Source: an uncultured Macromonas sp. (lineage in GTDB: Bacteria; Pseudomonadota; Gammaproteobacteria; Burkholderiales; Burkholderiaceae). Taken from it: 41,788 bases of DNA. The number at the start of each line of letters is the position of its first letter. Position 1 is the stretch's first letter. The stretch is taken from assembly GCA_946481585.1 (NCBI GenBank), contig CAMLOF010000001.1:1-41788 (forward strand). Direction: 5' to 3'. Both the position numbers and the translations under genes were made by a program. Positions 1 to 7,539 of this stretch are shown here, piece by piece. The notes beneath the pieces were generated by a model. It did not search any database, had not been told where the DNA came from, and saw only the letters and a list, made by a program, of their open reading frames with translations.

Positions 1-1073
1 TTGTTGATGGCCACGAACTCGGCGAAGTCGAGCATGTCGATCTTCTCCAGCTGGCTGGCCGCGCCGAACTCGGGCGTCATCACATACATGGGCACGTCCA
101 CGTGCGGCACGATGGCTGCGTCGCCCTGGCCAATGCCGGAGGTCTCCACGATCACCAGGTCGAAGCCCGCGACCTTGCAGGCAGCAACCACGTCCGGCAG
201 GGCCGCAGAGATCTCGCTGCCGAAGTCGCGCGTGGCCAGGCTGCGCATGTAGACGCGCGAACCTTGCTGCCAAGGGGATATCGCGTTCATGCGGATGCGG
301 TCGCCCAGCAGTGCGCCGCCGCTCTTGCGGCGGCTGGGGTCGATGCTGATGACCGCCACGCGCAGCGCGTCGTTCTGGTCCAGCCGCAGGCGGCGGATGA
401 GTTCGTCGGTCAAACTGGACTTGCCCGCGCCGCCCGTGCCGGTGATGCCCAGCACCGGCACTTTCGTGCCCTGCGCCTGCTCGCGCAGCTGCGTCACCAG
501 CGTTCCATCAGCGCGGCCGTTTTCCAGCACAGTGATCAGCTGGGCAAGGGCGCGCCAGGCGGCGTCGGTGTGGCCCTGTATGGCCGCCAGCGCCTTCGGT
601 GCGTGGGCGGACACGTCCTTGTCGCAGCGCATCACCATCTCGCCGATCATGCCCGCCAGGCCCATGCGCTGGCCGTCCTCGGGGCTGTAGATGCGGCCCA
701 CGCCGTATTCCATCAGCTCGCGGATTTCGGCAGGCACGATCACCCCGCCGCCGCCGCCAAAGACCTGAATGTGCTCGCCACCGCGCTGGCGCAGCAGGTC
801 GACCATGTATTTGAAGTATTCAACGTGCCCGCCCTGGTAGGAGCTGATGGCGATGCCCTGGGCGTCTTCCTGCAGCGCCGCCGTCACCACGTCGTCCACC
901 GAGCGGTTGTGCCCCAGGTGGATCACCTCGGCTCCCATGCTCTGCAGGATGCGCCGCATGATGTTGATGGCCGCGTCGTGCCCGTCGAACAGGCTGGCAG
1001 CGGTCACGAAGCGGACCTTGTGGGTAGGGCGGTATTCGGCCAGCGCCTTGAATTCAGCGGACAGGTCGGTCAT
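1..1073 (-). CDS. icmF: Fused isobutyryl-CoA mutase (IcmF), 5' part only
   Basis: The frame is open from an ATG at 1073 to the window edge, giving about 357 residues of a family whose members are near 1,090. The N-terminus carries a B12-binding domain with D30-G-H32, where the histidine would be the lower cobalt ligand. A Walker A loop (GTGGAGKSS, about residues 212-220) follows and belongs to the MeaB-like GTPase chaperone domain. B12 domain first and GTPase second is the IcmF order; ordinary methylmalonyl-CoA mutase has the B12 domain at its C-terminus. The enzyme rearranges isobutyryl-CoA and n-butyryl-CoA (some members also isovaleryl/pivalyl-CoA) in the cytoplasm, linking branched-chain acid breakdown to central metabolism. 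An AGGAG ribosome site sits just upstream of the start. The mutase catalytic domain lies outside the window, so substrate preference cannot be judged. Confidence 0.93.
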   Translation of the reverse strand, partial: MTDLSAEFKALAEYRPTHKVRFVTAASLFDGHDAAINIMRRILQSMGAEVIHLGHNRSVDDVVTAALQEDAQGIAISSYQGGHVEYFKYMVDLLRQRGGEHIQVFGGGGGVIVPAEIRELMEYGVGRIYSPEDGQRMGLAGMIGEMVMRCDKDVSAHAPKALAAIQGHTDAAWRALAQLITVLENGRADGTLVTQLREQAQGTKVPVLGITGTGGAGKSSLTDELIRRLRLDQNDALRVAVISIDPSRRKSGGALLGDRIRMNAISPWQQGSRVYMRSLATRDFGSEISAALPDVVAACKVAGFDLVIVETSGIGQGDAAIVPHVDVPMYVMTPEFGAASQLEKIDMLDFAEFVAIN

Positions 1074-1094
1074 GGCGGGAGTCTCCTGGGCTAA

Positions 1095-1119
1095 TTTACG
1101 TTTACGTTTACGTAAACGT
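1095..1119. promoter_or_regulatory. Palindromic operator upstream of icmF
   Basis: Three tandem TTTACG hexamers (1095-1112) run into a perfect 16-bp palindrome, ACGTTTACGTAAACGT (1104-1119), about 31 bp before the icmF start. The sequence resembles sites described for LiuR, the MerR-family repressor of branched-chain amino acid breakdown in proteobacteria. That match is from memory and is an inference. Position and symmetry are directly visible. Confidence 0.6.
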
Positions 1120-1138
1120 CAATATTAACCGGAATCCA

Positions 1139-1166
1139 AGAAAAAAGGGCGCCAGTGGCGCCCTTT
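1139..1166 (-). terminator. Intrinsic terminator after dctM
   Basis: Ten-base perfect arms (1144-1153 and 1157-1166) enclose a 3-nt loop. Read on the minus strand, the GC-rich stem is followed by a T-run (A-run at 1139-1146 on the plus strand). It lies 17 bp past the dctM stop and should end the dctPQM transcript before it reaches icmF. Confidence 0.85.
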
Positions 1167-1182
1167 GGGAGTGGCCTTGCGG

Positions 1183-3174
1183 TCACTTGTAGAGGACCTG
1201 CGGCAGCCACAGGCCGATTTCGGGAAACACGTAGAGCAGCACGATCGCCAGCACCTGGATGCCCATGAACGGCAGCATCCCGGCAAAAATCTGGTTCAGC
1301 GTGACGTGCTTCGGTGCCACCCCCTTCAAGTAGAAGGCGCTCATCGCCACAGGCGGGCTCAGGAAGGCGGTCTGCAGGTTCAACGCCACCAGCAGGCCGA
1401 AGAACAGCGGGTCGACCCCAAAGTTGTCCAGCAGCGGGATGAAGATAGGCATGAAGATCACAATGATCTCTGTCCACTCCAGCGGCCAGCCCAGGATGAA
1501 GATGATGACCTGGCTGAGGATGAGGAACTCCGTCTTGCTCAGGTTCATGCCCAGCACCCACTGTTCCACCAGTTCCTGCCCACCCAGCAGCGCGAACGCC
1601 GCCGAGAAAATGGCCGATCCCACGAAGAGCCAGCACACCATCGCGCTCGTCTTGGCGGTGAGGAACACACTTTCCTTGACGATGCCGAAGTTGAGCTGCT
1701 TGTAGGCTGCCGCCAGCAAGAAACCACCCAGCGCACCCACTGCAGCGGCTTCGGTTGGTGTAGCCAGGCCGAAGACGATCGACCCCAGCACCGCCAGAAT
1801 CAGCACCAGCAGCGGGAAGAAACTGGCCAGCAGCATCTTGAAGACTTCAAGGCGCGTATAGCTCAGCAGTGCGTAGAACACCGCCAATGCTGTGGCACCG
1901 GCCCCAAGGCCGATCCAATAGCTGTTGGGCGCAGGCTGCGAGGTTTCCGCCGCGTTGCCGTCCTGGGTGGCGATGGCTGAAGCTGGGGCGGTAGCCGCGG
2001 CAGCAGGCTCGCTTGGAGCGGTGTTGGATGAAGCTTCTGCCGTATCGCTGCCGGGCGGCTCACTCAGTCCATCTTCCTCGGCGCCGGGAGGGGCTTGCAA
2101 GCCGTCTTCATCGGCTGGGGGCTCTTCCAGCCCGCCCGATTCGGATTCGCTTTCAGCCGCAGCGTTCATTTCGTCCATGGACTGCAGTTCGCTGGCCGCA
2201 TCGGCCTCAGGCACCTTAGTCACAGACTGGTAGGAGGCGAGCGCTACGACTGCAAACAGCACGGCGGGCATCAGCGCGATCCCGAGTTGGCGCAGCAGAT
2301 AGCCTGCGGAGACGTCGCTGTTGCGCTTGCCTTTCAGAGCCTTGATGAGACCAGCCAGAGCCAGCGCGTTACCTTGGGCGCCGATCTTTTGCAGCGGCAC
2401 AGGCAGTGGCACAAAGCGCTGTTCGGCCGTGAGCGGTGGCGCCCAGGTGGGCTTGATCTTGGCGATCAGGATCACGTACACGATGTACAACCCCGCCAGC
2501 ATGATGCCCGGGAAGAAGGCGCCAGCGTACAGCTGAACCACGGACACACCCGCCGTTGCGCCATAGACGATCAACAGCACCGAAGGCGGAATCAGAATGC
2601 CCAGACAGCCGCCAGCGGTGATGGCACCAGCCGTCAGGCGAACGTCATAGCCAGCGCGCAGCATCTGCGGCATGGCCAGCAGGCCCATCAGCGTGACGAC
2701 TGCGCCAACGATACCGGTTGCCGTGGCAAAGACCGCGCAGGTCACCAGGGTGGCCACACCCAGCGAGCCGGGCACCCGTGCCAGCGCCAGGTGCAAACTC
2801 TTGAAGAGCTTTTCGATCAGGTTGGCCCGCTCCACCAGGTAGCCCATGAAGACGAACAGCGGAATCGAGATGAGCACGTCGTTGCTCATCACCGAGTAGG
2901 CCCGCTGCACCATCAGGTCCAGCGTCTGTTGCGCGGCGCCTCCTGCCGTCTGGTCGCCCGAATGGTAGGCAAAGAAGGCGAACAGCATCCCCATGCCCAT
3001 CAGCGTGAACGCCGTGGGAAAGCCCAGCATGATGGCCACAACCACCAGCGATAGCATCAGCAGGCCATAGTGGCCGTTGGTCATCGTGTCAACGCTGAGC
3101 ACCATCGCCAGCGCGGCGGCCAGGATCAGCCCCATCAGGCTGAAGCCGAACCAGAGTTCCTTGCGAATTTTCAT
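1183..3174 (-). CDS. dctM: TRAP transporter large permease DctM, with acidic insert
   Basis: This 663-residue protein is the large membrane subunit of a tripartite ATP-independent periplasmic transporter, which imports organic acids using an ion gradient. Residues 1-250 and about 450-663 match the usual multi-helix core, with the typical GILIPPS motif near residues 192-198 and ATPTEAAAVG near 471. Family members are normally about 430 residues. The excess is a central segment, about 266-450: a basic stretch, a hydrophobic helix (about 297-316), roughly 100 acidic low-complexity residues (about 317-417), and another hydrophobic helix (about 419-437). Three near-repeats of the form GLxxPPxxxD occupy residues 348-377. 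The start overlaps the dctQ stop by 4 nt (ATGA), indicating translational coupling. The family is certain; the job of the insert is unknown. Confidence 0.93.
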   Translation of the reverse strand: MKIRKELWFGFSLMGLILAAALAMVLSVDTMTNGHYGLLMLSLVVVAIMLGFPTAFTLMGMGMLFAFFAYHSGDQTAGGAAQQTLDLMVQRAYSVMSNDVLISIPLFVFMGYLVERANLIEKLFKSLHLALARVPGSLGVATLVTCAVFATATGIVGAVVTLMGLLAMPQMLRAGYDVRLTAGAITAGGCLGILIPPSVLLIVYGATAGVSVVQLYAGAFFPGIMLAGLYIVYVILIAKIKPTWAPPLTAEQRFVPLPVPLQKIGAQGNALALAGLIKALKGKRNSDVSAGYLLRQLGIALMPAVLFAVVALASYQSVTKVPEADAASELQSMDEMNAAAESESESGGLEEPPADEDGLQAPPGAEEDGLSEPPGSDTAEASSNTAPSEPAAAATAPASAIATQDGNAAETSQPAPNSYWIGLGAGATALAVFYALLSYTRLEVFKMLLASFFPLLVLILAVLGSIVFGLATPTEAAAVGALGGFLLAAAYKQLNFGIVKESVFLTAKTSAMVCWLFVGSAIFSAAFALLGGQELVEQWVLGMNLSKTEFLILSQVIIFILGWPLEWTEIIVIFMPIFIPLLDNFGVDPLFFGLLVALNLQTAFLSPPVAMSAFYLKGVAPKHVTLNQIFAGMLPFMGIQVLAIVLLYVFPEIGLWLPQVLYK

Positions 3175-3803
3175 GCTTTGCCGCCTTTCTGCGCCTCGTG
3201 CTGCACGACGAGGGCATCCAGCGCCTCAATGTCTGAATCTTTTACGTGAACCATGTCCTTGAGCTTGTCCACGTCCACTTCTTCAACGTCCTCTTCACGG
3301 GCCGGCCATTCGCCGTCGCGTATGCAGATGACGCAGCGCACGATTTCCACGAAACCCTGCAACAGCAAGATGCCGCCCGACAGCGGCAGCACGAACTTGA
3401 ACGGGTACAGCGGCAGGGCGTCTGCAGAAAAGGTCTGCTCCCGAATTGCCAGTGAGTCCTGCGCGAAGTTCCAGCCGGCCCAGGTCAGCGCCACGATGCC
3501 AGGCAGGAAAAAGATGATGTAGAGCACCAGGTCCACCGTTGCCTGGGTCCGCGGTTGAAAGAAACCGTAGAGCACATCGCCACGCACATGCCCGTTTTTT
3601 GACAAGGTGTATGCACCTGCGCACATGAACAGCGTGCCGTACAGCATGATCTGCATGTCCAGCACCCAGGCGTGCGGGGTGTTCAGCACGTAGCGGGAAA
3701 AGACTTCCCAGGAAATCAACAGGGTCAGGACTGCCGCCGTCCAGGCGGCGAGCTTGCCCAGCCAGGTGGACAGACGGTCGACCGTCATCAGCAGGTTTTG
3801 CAT
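3171..3803 (-). CDS. dctQ: TRAP transporter small permease DctQ
   Basis: A 210-residue, four-helix inner-membrane protein that pairs with DctM in TRAP transport. It contains the family signature GHVRGDVLY (residues 71-79) and hydrophobic helices near 18-40, 50-66, 90-110 and 135-157. I chose the ATG at 3803, which has AAAGG eight bases upstream; a GTG ten codons earlier falls inside a strong hairpin and has no ribosome site. Typical DctQ proteins are about 160-175 residues. Here a highly charged C-terminal tail (about 165-210, rich in Asp and Glu) extends past the last helix, probably into the cytoplasm. The gene ends in a 4-nt overlap with dctM. Confidence 0.92.
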   Translation of the reverse strand: MQNLLMTVDRLSTWLGKLAAWTAAVLTLLISWEVFSRYVLNTPHAWVLDMQIMLYGTLFMCAGAYTLSKNGHVRGDVLYGFFQPRTQATVDLVLYIIFFLPGIVALTWAGWNFAQDSLAIREQTFSADALPLYPFKFVLPLSGGILLLQGFVEIVRCVICIRDGEWPAREEDVEEVDVDKLKDMVHVKDSDIEALDALVVQHEAQKGGKA

Positions 3804-3823
3804 TTTGGGAGCCTTTAAACAAG

Positions 3824-3847
3824 GCAGGGGCACGTAGGTGCCCCTGC
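3824..3847 (-). promoter_or_regulatory. Hairpin between dctP and dctQ
   Basis: Perfect 10-bp arms (3824-3833 and 3838-3847) flank a 4-nt loop in the dctP-dctQ gap. On the minus strand the stem is followed by a short, imperfect T-rich stretch, so it looks like a partial terminator or an mRNA-stabilising 3' structure. Either would make more binding protein than membrane subunits, as is common in binding-protein operons. Confidence 0.6.
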
Positions 3848-3867
3848 GTAATCGATCACCTCAGAAA

Positions 3868-4986
3868 TCAGCTCTTCTTCGCGCCCTTGCCGAAGTAGTG
3901 GTTGTAGGCCATCTTGAAGTCGACCATGTAGTCGTTCTGCCATTGACCGGCGCGTTGTGCGAACTCACGCTGCGAGTCGAGCACCTTCTTGAAGAAGGGG
4001 TTTTCAGCAGTCTTCTTCTGAATGGTTTTGTCCCAGGCCTCAAGCTGAGCGCGCAGGATCGCATCGGGCGTCTTGTAGAACTTCACGCCTTGCTTCTTCA
4101 GTTCGGCGTAGTCCTTGGAGTTGCGCTCGATGGCCTTCCAGCTCATGTCAGCGCTGGCAGCCTGCACGGCGTAGTCAATGATGGAGCGCAACTCCTGCGG
4201 CAGGGCGCGGTACTTCGGGCCGTTGAACAGGATCTCGAACTGCTCGCCGCTCTGGTGGAAGCTTTGCAGCATGCAGTTCTTCACCACGTCAGGGAAGCCC
4301 AGCACCCGGTCAGACGACGCGTTGTTGAACTCGGCTGCGTCGATCAGGCCACGGTCCAGTGCAGGAACGATTTCGCCGCCGGGCAACGGGTTCACAGCGG
4401 TACCCATCTCGGTGAACACGTCCACCGCCAGCCCCACGGTGCGGAACTTCAGACCCTTCATGTCCTGCACTTTGGCCACGGGCTTCTTGAACCAGCCGAG
4501 CGGTTGGGTAGGCATGGGGCCGTACAGGAAGTTCTTCACGTCCATGTTCAAGGACTTGTAGATTTCTTCCACCAGTTCACGGCCGCCGCCGTAGTTGTGC
4601 CAGGCCAGGACCATGTTCGGGTCCATGCCAAAGGCGGGGCCCGAACCCCACAGCGCCAGGGCAGAGTTCTTGCCATACCAGTAAGCGATCACGCCATGGC
4701 CGCCGTCCAGGGTGCCCTTGCTCACGGCTTCAAGCAGTTGGAATGCTGGAACCACGGCGCCAGCGGGCAGCACCTCGATCTTCAGGCGGCCACCTGCCAT
4801 GTCGTTGACTTTCTTGGCGAAGTCGTTGGCGTACTCGTGGAAGATGTCCTTCGCGGGCCAGGTGCTCTGGAAGCGCAGCGTCGTGGTCTGAGCCGAGGCG
4901 ATCATCGGTGCAGACATGGCGCCTGCTGCAACAGCGGCACCTTTGAGCAGATTGCGGCGAGAAGTGGGCTTGGTCTTTTCAGTCAC
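3868..4986 (-). CDS. dctP: TRAP transporter substrate-binding protein DctP
   Basis: A 372-residue periplasmic solute receptor feeding DctQM. The N-terminus is a twin-arginine signal (SRRNLLKG, residues 9-16) with a predicted cut after ASA at about residue 32, so the protein would be exported folded. The mature part has the DctP-family profile, including FGMDPNMVLAWHNYGGG near residue 120, a pattern I associate with the TakP-like branch that binds 2-oxo acids or related carboxylates. That substrate guess is inference. The start is a GTG at 4986 preceded by AGGAG (plus-strand 4996-5000) at 9-nt spacing. It is the first gene of dctPQM. The ligand cannot be assigned from sequence reading alone. 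Confidence 0.92.
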   Translation of the reverse strand: MTEKTKPTSRRNLLKGAAVAAGAMSAPMIASAQTTTLRFQSTWPAKDIFHEYANDFAKKVNDMAGGRLKIEVLPAGAVVPAFQLLEAVSKGTLDGGHGVIAYWYGKNSALALWGSGPAFGMDPNMVLAWHNYGGGRELVEEIYKSLNMDVKNFLYGPMPTQPLGWFKKPVAKVQDMKGLKFRTVGLAVDVFTEMGTAVNPLPGGEIVPALDRGLIDAAEFNNASSDRVLGFPDVVKNCMLQSFHQSGEQFEILFNGPKYRALPQELRSIIDYAVQAASADMSWKAIERNSKDYAELKKQGVKFYKTPDAILRAQLEAWDKTIQKKTAENPFFKKVLDSQREFAQRAGQWQNDYMVDFKMAYNHYFGKGAKKS

Positions 4987-5223
4987 GGCGAATGTCTCCT
5001 GTGGACGGTTGTGGTGAGGGGATTCTTGCCCTGCGTGCCGTCATACTGGTGCGGGTTTCTACCGATGTGGCGTCCACTTGGCGACACCCCTTGCCCGCGA
5101 AGAAAGCGTTCCTCCCTCTGTAGCGGTGTTCCCGGAAAAATTTTCAAGCGGTTCTTCAAAAAACGTCCGAGACAGTCGCCGGTCTTGCCGCGCCGTGTTT
5201 TGGCAGTGATCCGTTCCTGCCGC
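4987..5223. other. Intergenic region between dctP and the csoR-like gene
   Basis: This roughly 240-bp stretch holds the dctP leader and, presumably, its promoter on the minus strand. I see the dctP ribosome site near 4996-5000 and an A/T-rich patch at about 5140-5160, but no convincing -35/-10 pair for dctP. Small open frames here have no ribosome sites or recognisable products. The neighbouring gene's promoter and palindrome lie just downstream, at 5224-5278. Confidence 0.5.
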
Positions 5224-5252
5224 TTGCAGGGTTTCACGGGCTTTCGTAGAAT
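5224..5252 (+). promoter_or_regulatory. Sigma-70 promoter of the csoR-like gene
   Basis: TTGCAG (5224-5229) and TAGAAT (5247-5252) are separated by 17 bp, a near-consensus housekeeping promoter. Transcription would start near 5259, inside the palindrome described next. Confidence 0.65.
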
Positions 5253-5258
5253 ACACAT

Positions 5259-5278
5259 GGGAGTATTTTGATATTCCC
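5259..5278. promoter_or_regulatory. Imperfect palindrome at the csoR-like transcription start
   Basis: GGGAGTAT-TTTG-ATATTCCC forms 8-bp arms with one mismatch, directly after the promoter and 28 bp before the coding start. Its position over the predicted +1 suits an autoregulatory operator of the downstream repressor. The link to that repressor is inference. Confidence 0.5.
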
Positions 5279-5306
5279 CTTTCTTTGCTCATGGCTGGAG
5301 TTGCCA

Positions 5307-5552
5307 ATGGTTACCGTGAACGACCCCGAGCGTAAACGTGCCCTGCTGTTGCGCATCAAGCGGGTGGAGGGGCAGTTGCGCGGCATCCAGCGTCTCATCG
5401 AGGAAGACACCGACTGTGAAAAGGTTGCGCAGCAATTGGCGGCCGCCCGCAAGGCGCTGGACAAGTCCTTCTTTATGATGGTGGGTTGCGTGATTGCCCA
5501 GGGAGACACCCCGGCGGACGACGTTGCCGACATGCTCGCCCGTTTTTCCTGA
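5307..5552 (+). CDS. CsoR/FrmR-family (DUF156) repressor, probable persulfide sensor
   Basis: An 81-residue all-helical DNA-binding protein of the CsoR/RcnR/FrmR/CstR superfamily, recognised from RIKRVEGQLRGIQRLIEEDTDC near the N-terminus. The start is the ATG at 5307, preceded by GGAG six bases upstream; an upstream in-frame start would add an unrelated leader. Only two cysteines are present, C37 and C61. The first matches the conserved sensing cysteine, but the copper-binding His-x3-Cys pair of CsoR is absent, so copper sensing is unlikely. A persulfide dioxygenase-rhodanese gene follows by 38 bp, pointing to reactive-sulfur sensing as in CstR, although the second cysteine is offset (24 residues away rather than 29). 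Family certain, signal inferred. Confidence 0.88.
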   Translation: MVTVNDPERKRALLLRIKRVEGQLRGIQRLIEEDTDCEKVAQQLAAARKALDKSFFMMVGCVIAQGDTPADDVADMLARFS

Positions 5553-5590
5553 AGTTCGTCCCCCAGCTGGCGCGCGCGTGAGGACCTGCC

Positions 5591-6715
5591 ATGCAACCCA
5601 TCCAGCTTTTTGATCCGGAATCCAGCACCTACACCTACGTCCTGTTCGACGTGGACAGCCGCGAGGCGCTGATCATCGACCCCGTCGATACGCAGCTCGA
5701 GCGCGACCTGGCTGTGTTGCGCGAGCGCGGCCTCAAGCTCACCTGGACCGTAGAGACCCATGCGCACGCCGATCACATCACCAGCGCGGGCAAGCTGGCT
5801 GAGCATGTGGGGGCGCACACGGCTGCACCCGCAGCTTGCGGCATCAGCACGGCGGCGGTCCAGCTGAAAGACGGCGACGAACTCCGTTTTGGCCGCCATT
5901 CCATTCGTGCGCTGGCCACGCCGGGGCACACTGCTGGCAGCATGTGCTTCACCTGGAACGTGGACGGAAGCCACCACGTCTTCACGGGCGACACCCTGCT
6001 CATCAACGGTTGCGGCCGTACCGACTTTCAATCGGGCAGCGCCGAAGCCATGTACCACAGCCTGACCCAGGTGCTGTTCAAATTGCCAGACGACACCCTG
6101 GTTTGGCCGGGCCACGATTACCAGGGGCGCAGCCACTCCACCATCGGCCAGGAAAAGGCGAGCAACGCTAGGGTGGCGGGTAAGTCTCTGGAGGATTTCG
6201 TGGCCATCATGAAGGCCTTGAACTTGCCCAAGCCGCGCCGAATTGACGAGGCCGTGCCTGCCAACCTCACGTCTGGGTTGCGTCATGACGCGGATGGCGC
6301 TCTCATGCAGATTCCGCGTCCCGCACAGAGCTACGCGGGCGATGTTTCGCCGCAACTGGCGTGGCAATGGGTGCAGGCAGGTGAGGCGGTAATGGTGGAC
6401 GTGCGCACCGATGCCGAGCGCGAGTGGGTGGGTTTTGTGCCGGGGGCCGTGGCGCTGGCCTGGAAGCAATGGCCGGGCATGGCCATGAACCCGGGGTTCG
6501 ACGAAGGCGTGCGCTCTGCCGCTGCAGGCGGCAAGAAGCTGCTGATGCTCTGCCGCAGTGGCGTGCGTTCGATCGCGGCAGCGAAGCGCGCCACCGAGCT
6601 GGGTTTCGAGGCCTACAACATCCTGGAAGGTTTTGAAGGCGACCCGGATGGCGATGCCCACCGGGGCCGCAAGGGTGGCTGGCGCTTCCATGGCTTGCCC
6701 TGGCGGCAAAATTGA
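5591..6715 (+). CDS. Persulfide dioxygenase-rhodanese fusion
   Basis: This 374-residue protein joins two sulfur-handling domains. Residues 1-240 are an ETHE1-type metallo-beta-lactamase fold with THAHADH (56-62) and further metal ligands H113, D134 and H175, binding one iron and oxidising glutathione persulfide to sulfite. Residues about 250-374 are a rhodanese domain with the catalytic loop CRSGVRS, the nucleophile being C321. This matches the natural PDO-rhodanese fusions (PRF type) described in Burkholderiales, where the rhodanese half exchanges sulfane sulfur with thiosulfate or glutathione. It follows the CsoR-like repressor on the same strand and is probably its target. All key residues look intact. 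It should act in the cytoplasm in sulfide detoxification. Confidence 0.93.
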   Translation: MQPIQLFDPESSTYTYVLFDVDSREALIIDPVDTQLERDLAVLRERGLKLTWTVETHAHADHITSAGKLAEHVGAHTAAPAACGISTAAVQLKDGDELRFGRHSIRALATPGHTAGSMCFTWNVDGSHHVFTGDTLLINGCGRTDFQSGSAEAMYHSLTQVLFKLPDDTLVWPGHDYQGRSHSTIGQEKASNARVAGKSLEDFVAIMKALNLPKPRRIDEAVPANLTSGLRHDADGALMQIPRPAQSYAGDVSPQLAWQWVQAGEAVMVDVRTDAEREWVGFVPGAVALAWKQWPGMAMNPGFDEGVRSAAAGGKKLLMLCRSGVRSIAAAKRATELGFEAYNILEGFEGDPDGDAHRGRKGGWRFHGLPWRQN

Positions 6716-6756
6716 GCCTTTGCTGAAAGCCCTTGGCGAGTGTTTATCATCCGCGC

Positions 6757-7533
6757 ATGACACTGCTTGCACTGGACGTTGGCAACACCCGCCTGAAGTG
6801 GGCCTTGTACGAGAAGGCCGCCGTGGGCGCGCGCATGCTGGCGCATGGCGTGCAATTCCTGGAAAACATTGAAACCCTGGCCGAAGGCGACTGGGCACAG
6901 CTGCGCGCGCCCTCTTGCGTGCTGGGGTGCATCGTCGCGGGTGACGCGGTCAAGCGCCGGGTCGAAGAGCAGATGGAACTCTGGGATGTGACGCCGCAAT
7001 GGGTGGTGTCCAGCGCCGCTGAGGCCGGGCTGACCAACGGCTACGACCATCCCGCGCGCCTGGGTTCCGACCGTTGGGTGGCCATGATCGGCGCGCGCCA
7101 GCGTCTGCTGGCCCGTGGTTTGCGTCAACCCTGCGTCATGGTGATGGTCGGCACGGCGGTCACGGTCGAGGCCATCGACGCGGAAGGCCACTTCCTGGGC
7201 GGCATCATCCTGCCGGGGCACGGCATCATGCTGCGCGCTTTGGAATCCGGCACCGCTGGCCTGCATGTGCCTACGGGCGAGGTGCGCGACTTCCCCACCA
7301 ACACCAGCGATGCCCTGACCAGTGGCGGCACCTTTGCCATTGCCGGGGCGGTACAGCGCATGGTGGACAACCTGCGCCAACGCACGGGCCAAGACCCGGT
7401 CTGCGTGATGACCGGCGGCGCGGGCTGGAAGATGGCACCGAGCATGACGGTGCCGTTTGAACTGGTCGAAAGCCTTATCTTCGACGGCCTGCTGGCGATT
7501 GCAGGCCATCGTTTCGGAGCTTGCGAGAACTGA
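6757..7533 (+). CDS. coaX: Type III pantothenate kinase
   Basis: A 258-residue ASKHA-fold kinase that phosphorylates pantothenate, the first committed step of coenzyme A synthesis. The phosphate-binding motif DVGNTRLKW lies at residues 6-14, GSDRW near residue 105, and [10 protein letters not shown] near 132, all family landmarks. I chose the ATG at 6757 because homology begins there; a TTG eight codons earlier is in frame but has no support, and neither start has a strong ribosome site. It lies 41 bp after the dioxygenase gene. The stop faces the convergent M20 hydrolase gene across only 6 bp. No birA-like biotin ligase gene, a frequent neighbour of coaX, is in the window. Confidence 0.93.
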   Translation: MTLLALDVGNTRLKWALYEKAAVGARMLAHGVQFLENIETLAEGDWAQLRAPSCVLGCIVAGDAVKRRVEEQMELWDVTPQWVVSSAAEAGLTNGYDHPARLGSDRWVAMIGARQRLLARGLRQPCVMVMVGTAVTVEAIDAEGHFLGGIILPGHGIMLRALESGTAGLHVPTGEVRDFPTNTSDALTSGGTFAIAGAVQRMVDNLRQRTGQDPVCVMTGGAGWKMAPSMTVPFELVESLIFDGLLAIAGHRFGACEN

Positions 7534-7539
7534 TCTGCG

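Noticed and set aside
3804..3833. GTG start for dctQ.
   Set aside because: It is buried in the arm of a strong hairpin, while the ATG at 3803 has AAAGG at good spacing.
5307..5552. Calling the small regulator a copper sensor (CsoR proper).
   Set aside because: The His-x3-Cys ligand pair is absent, and no copper transporter or chaperone gene is nearby.
6733..6756. Alternative TTG start for coaX.
   Set aside because: No ribosome site, and the family homology begins at the downstream ATG.
5234..6898. A 554-codon open frame on the minus strand opposite the dioxygenase and coaX genes.
   Set aside because: It lies antisense to genes with complete catalytic motifs, and its product is Arg/His/Ala-rich with no recognisable domain; it is a high-GC shadow frame.
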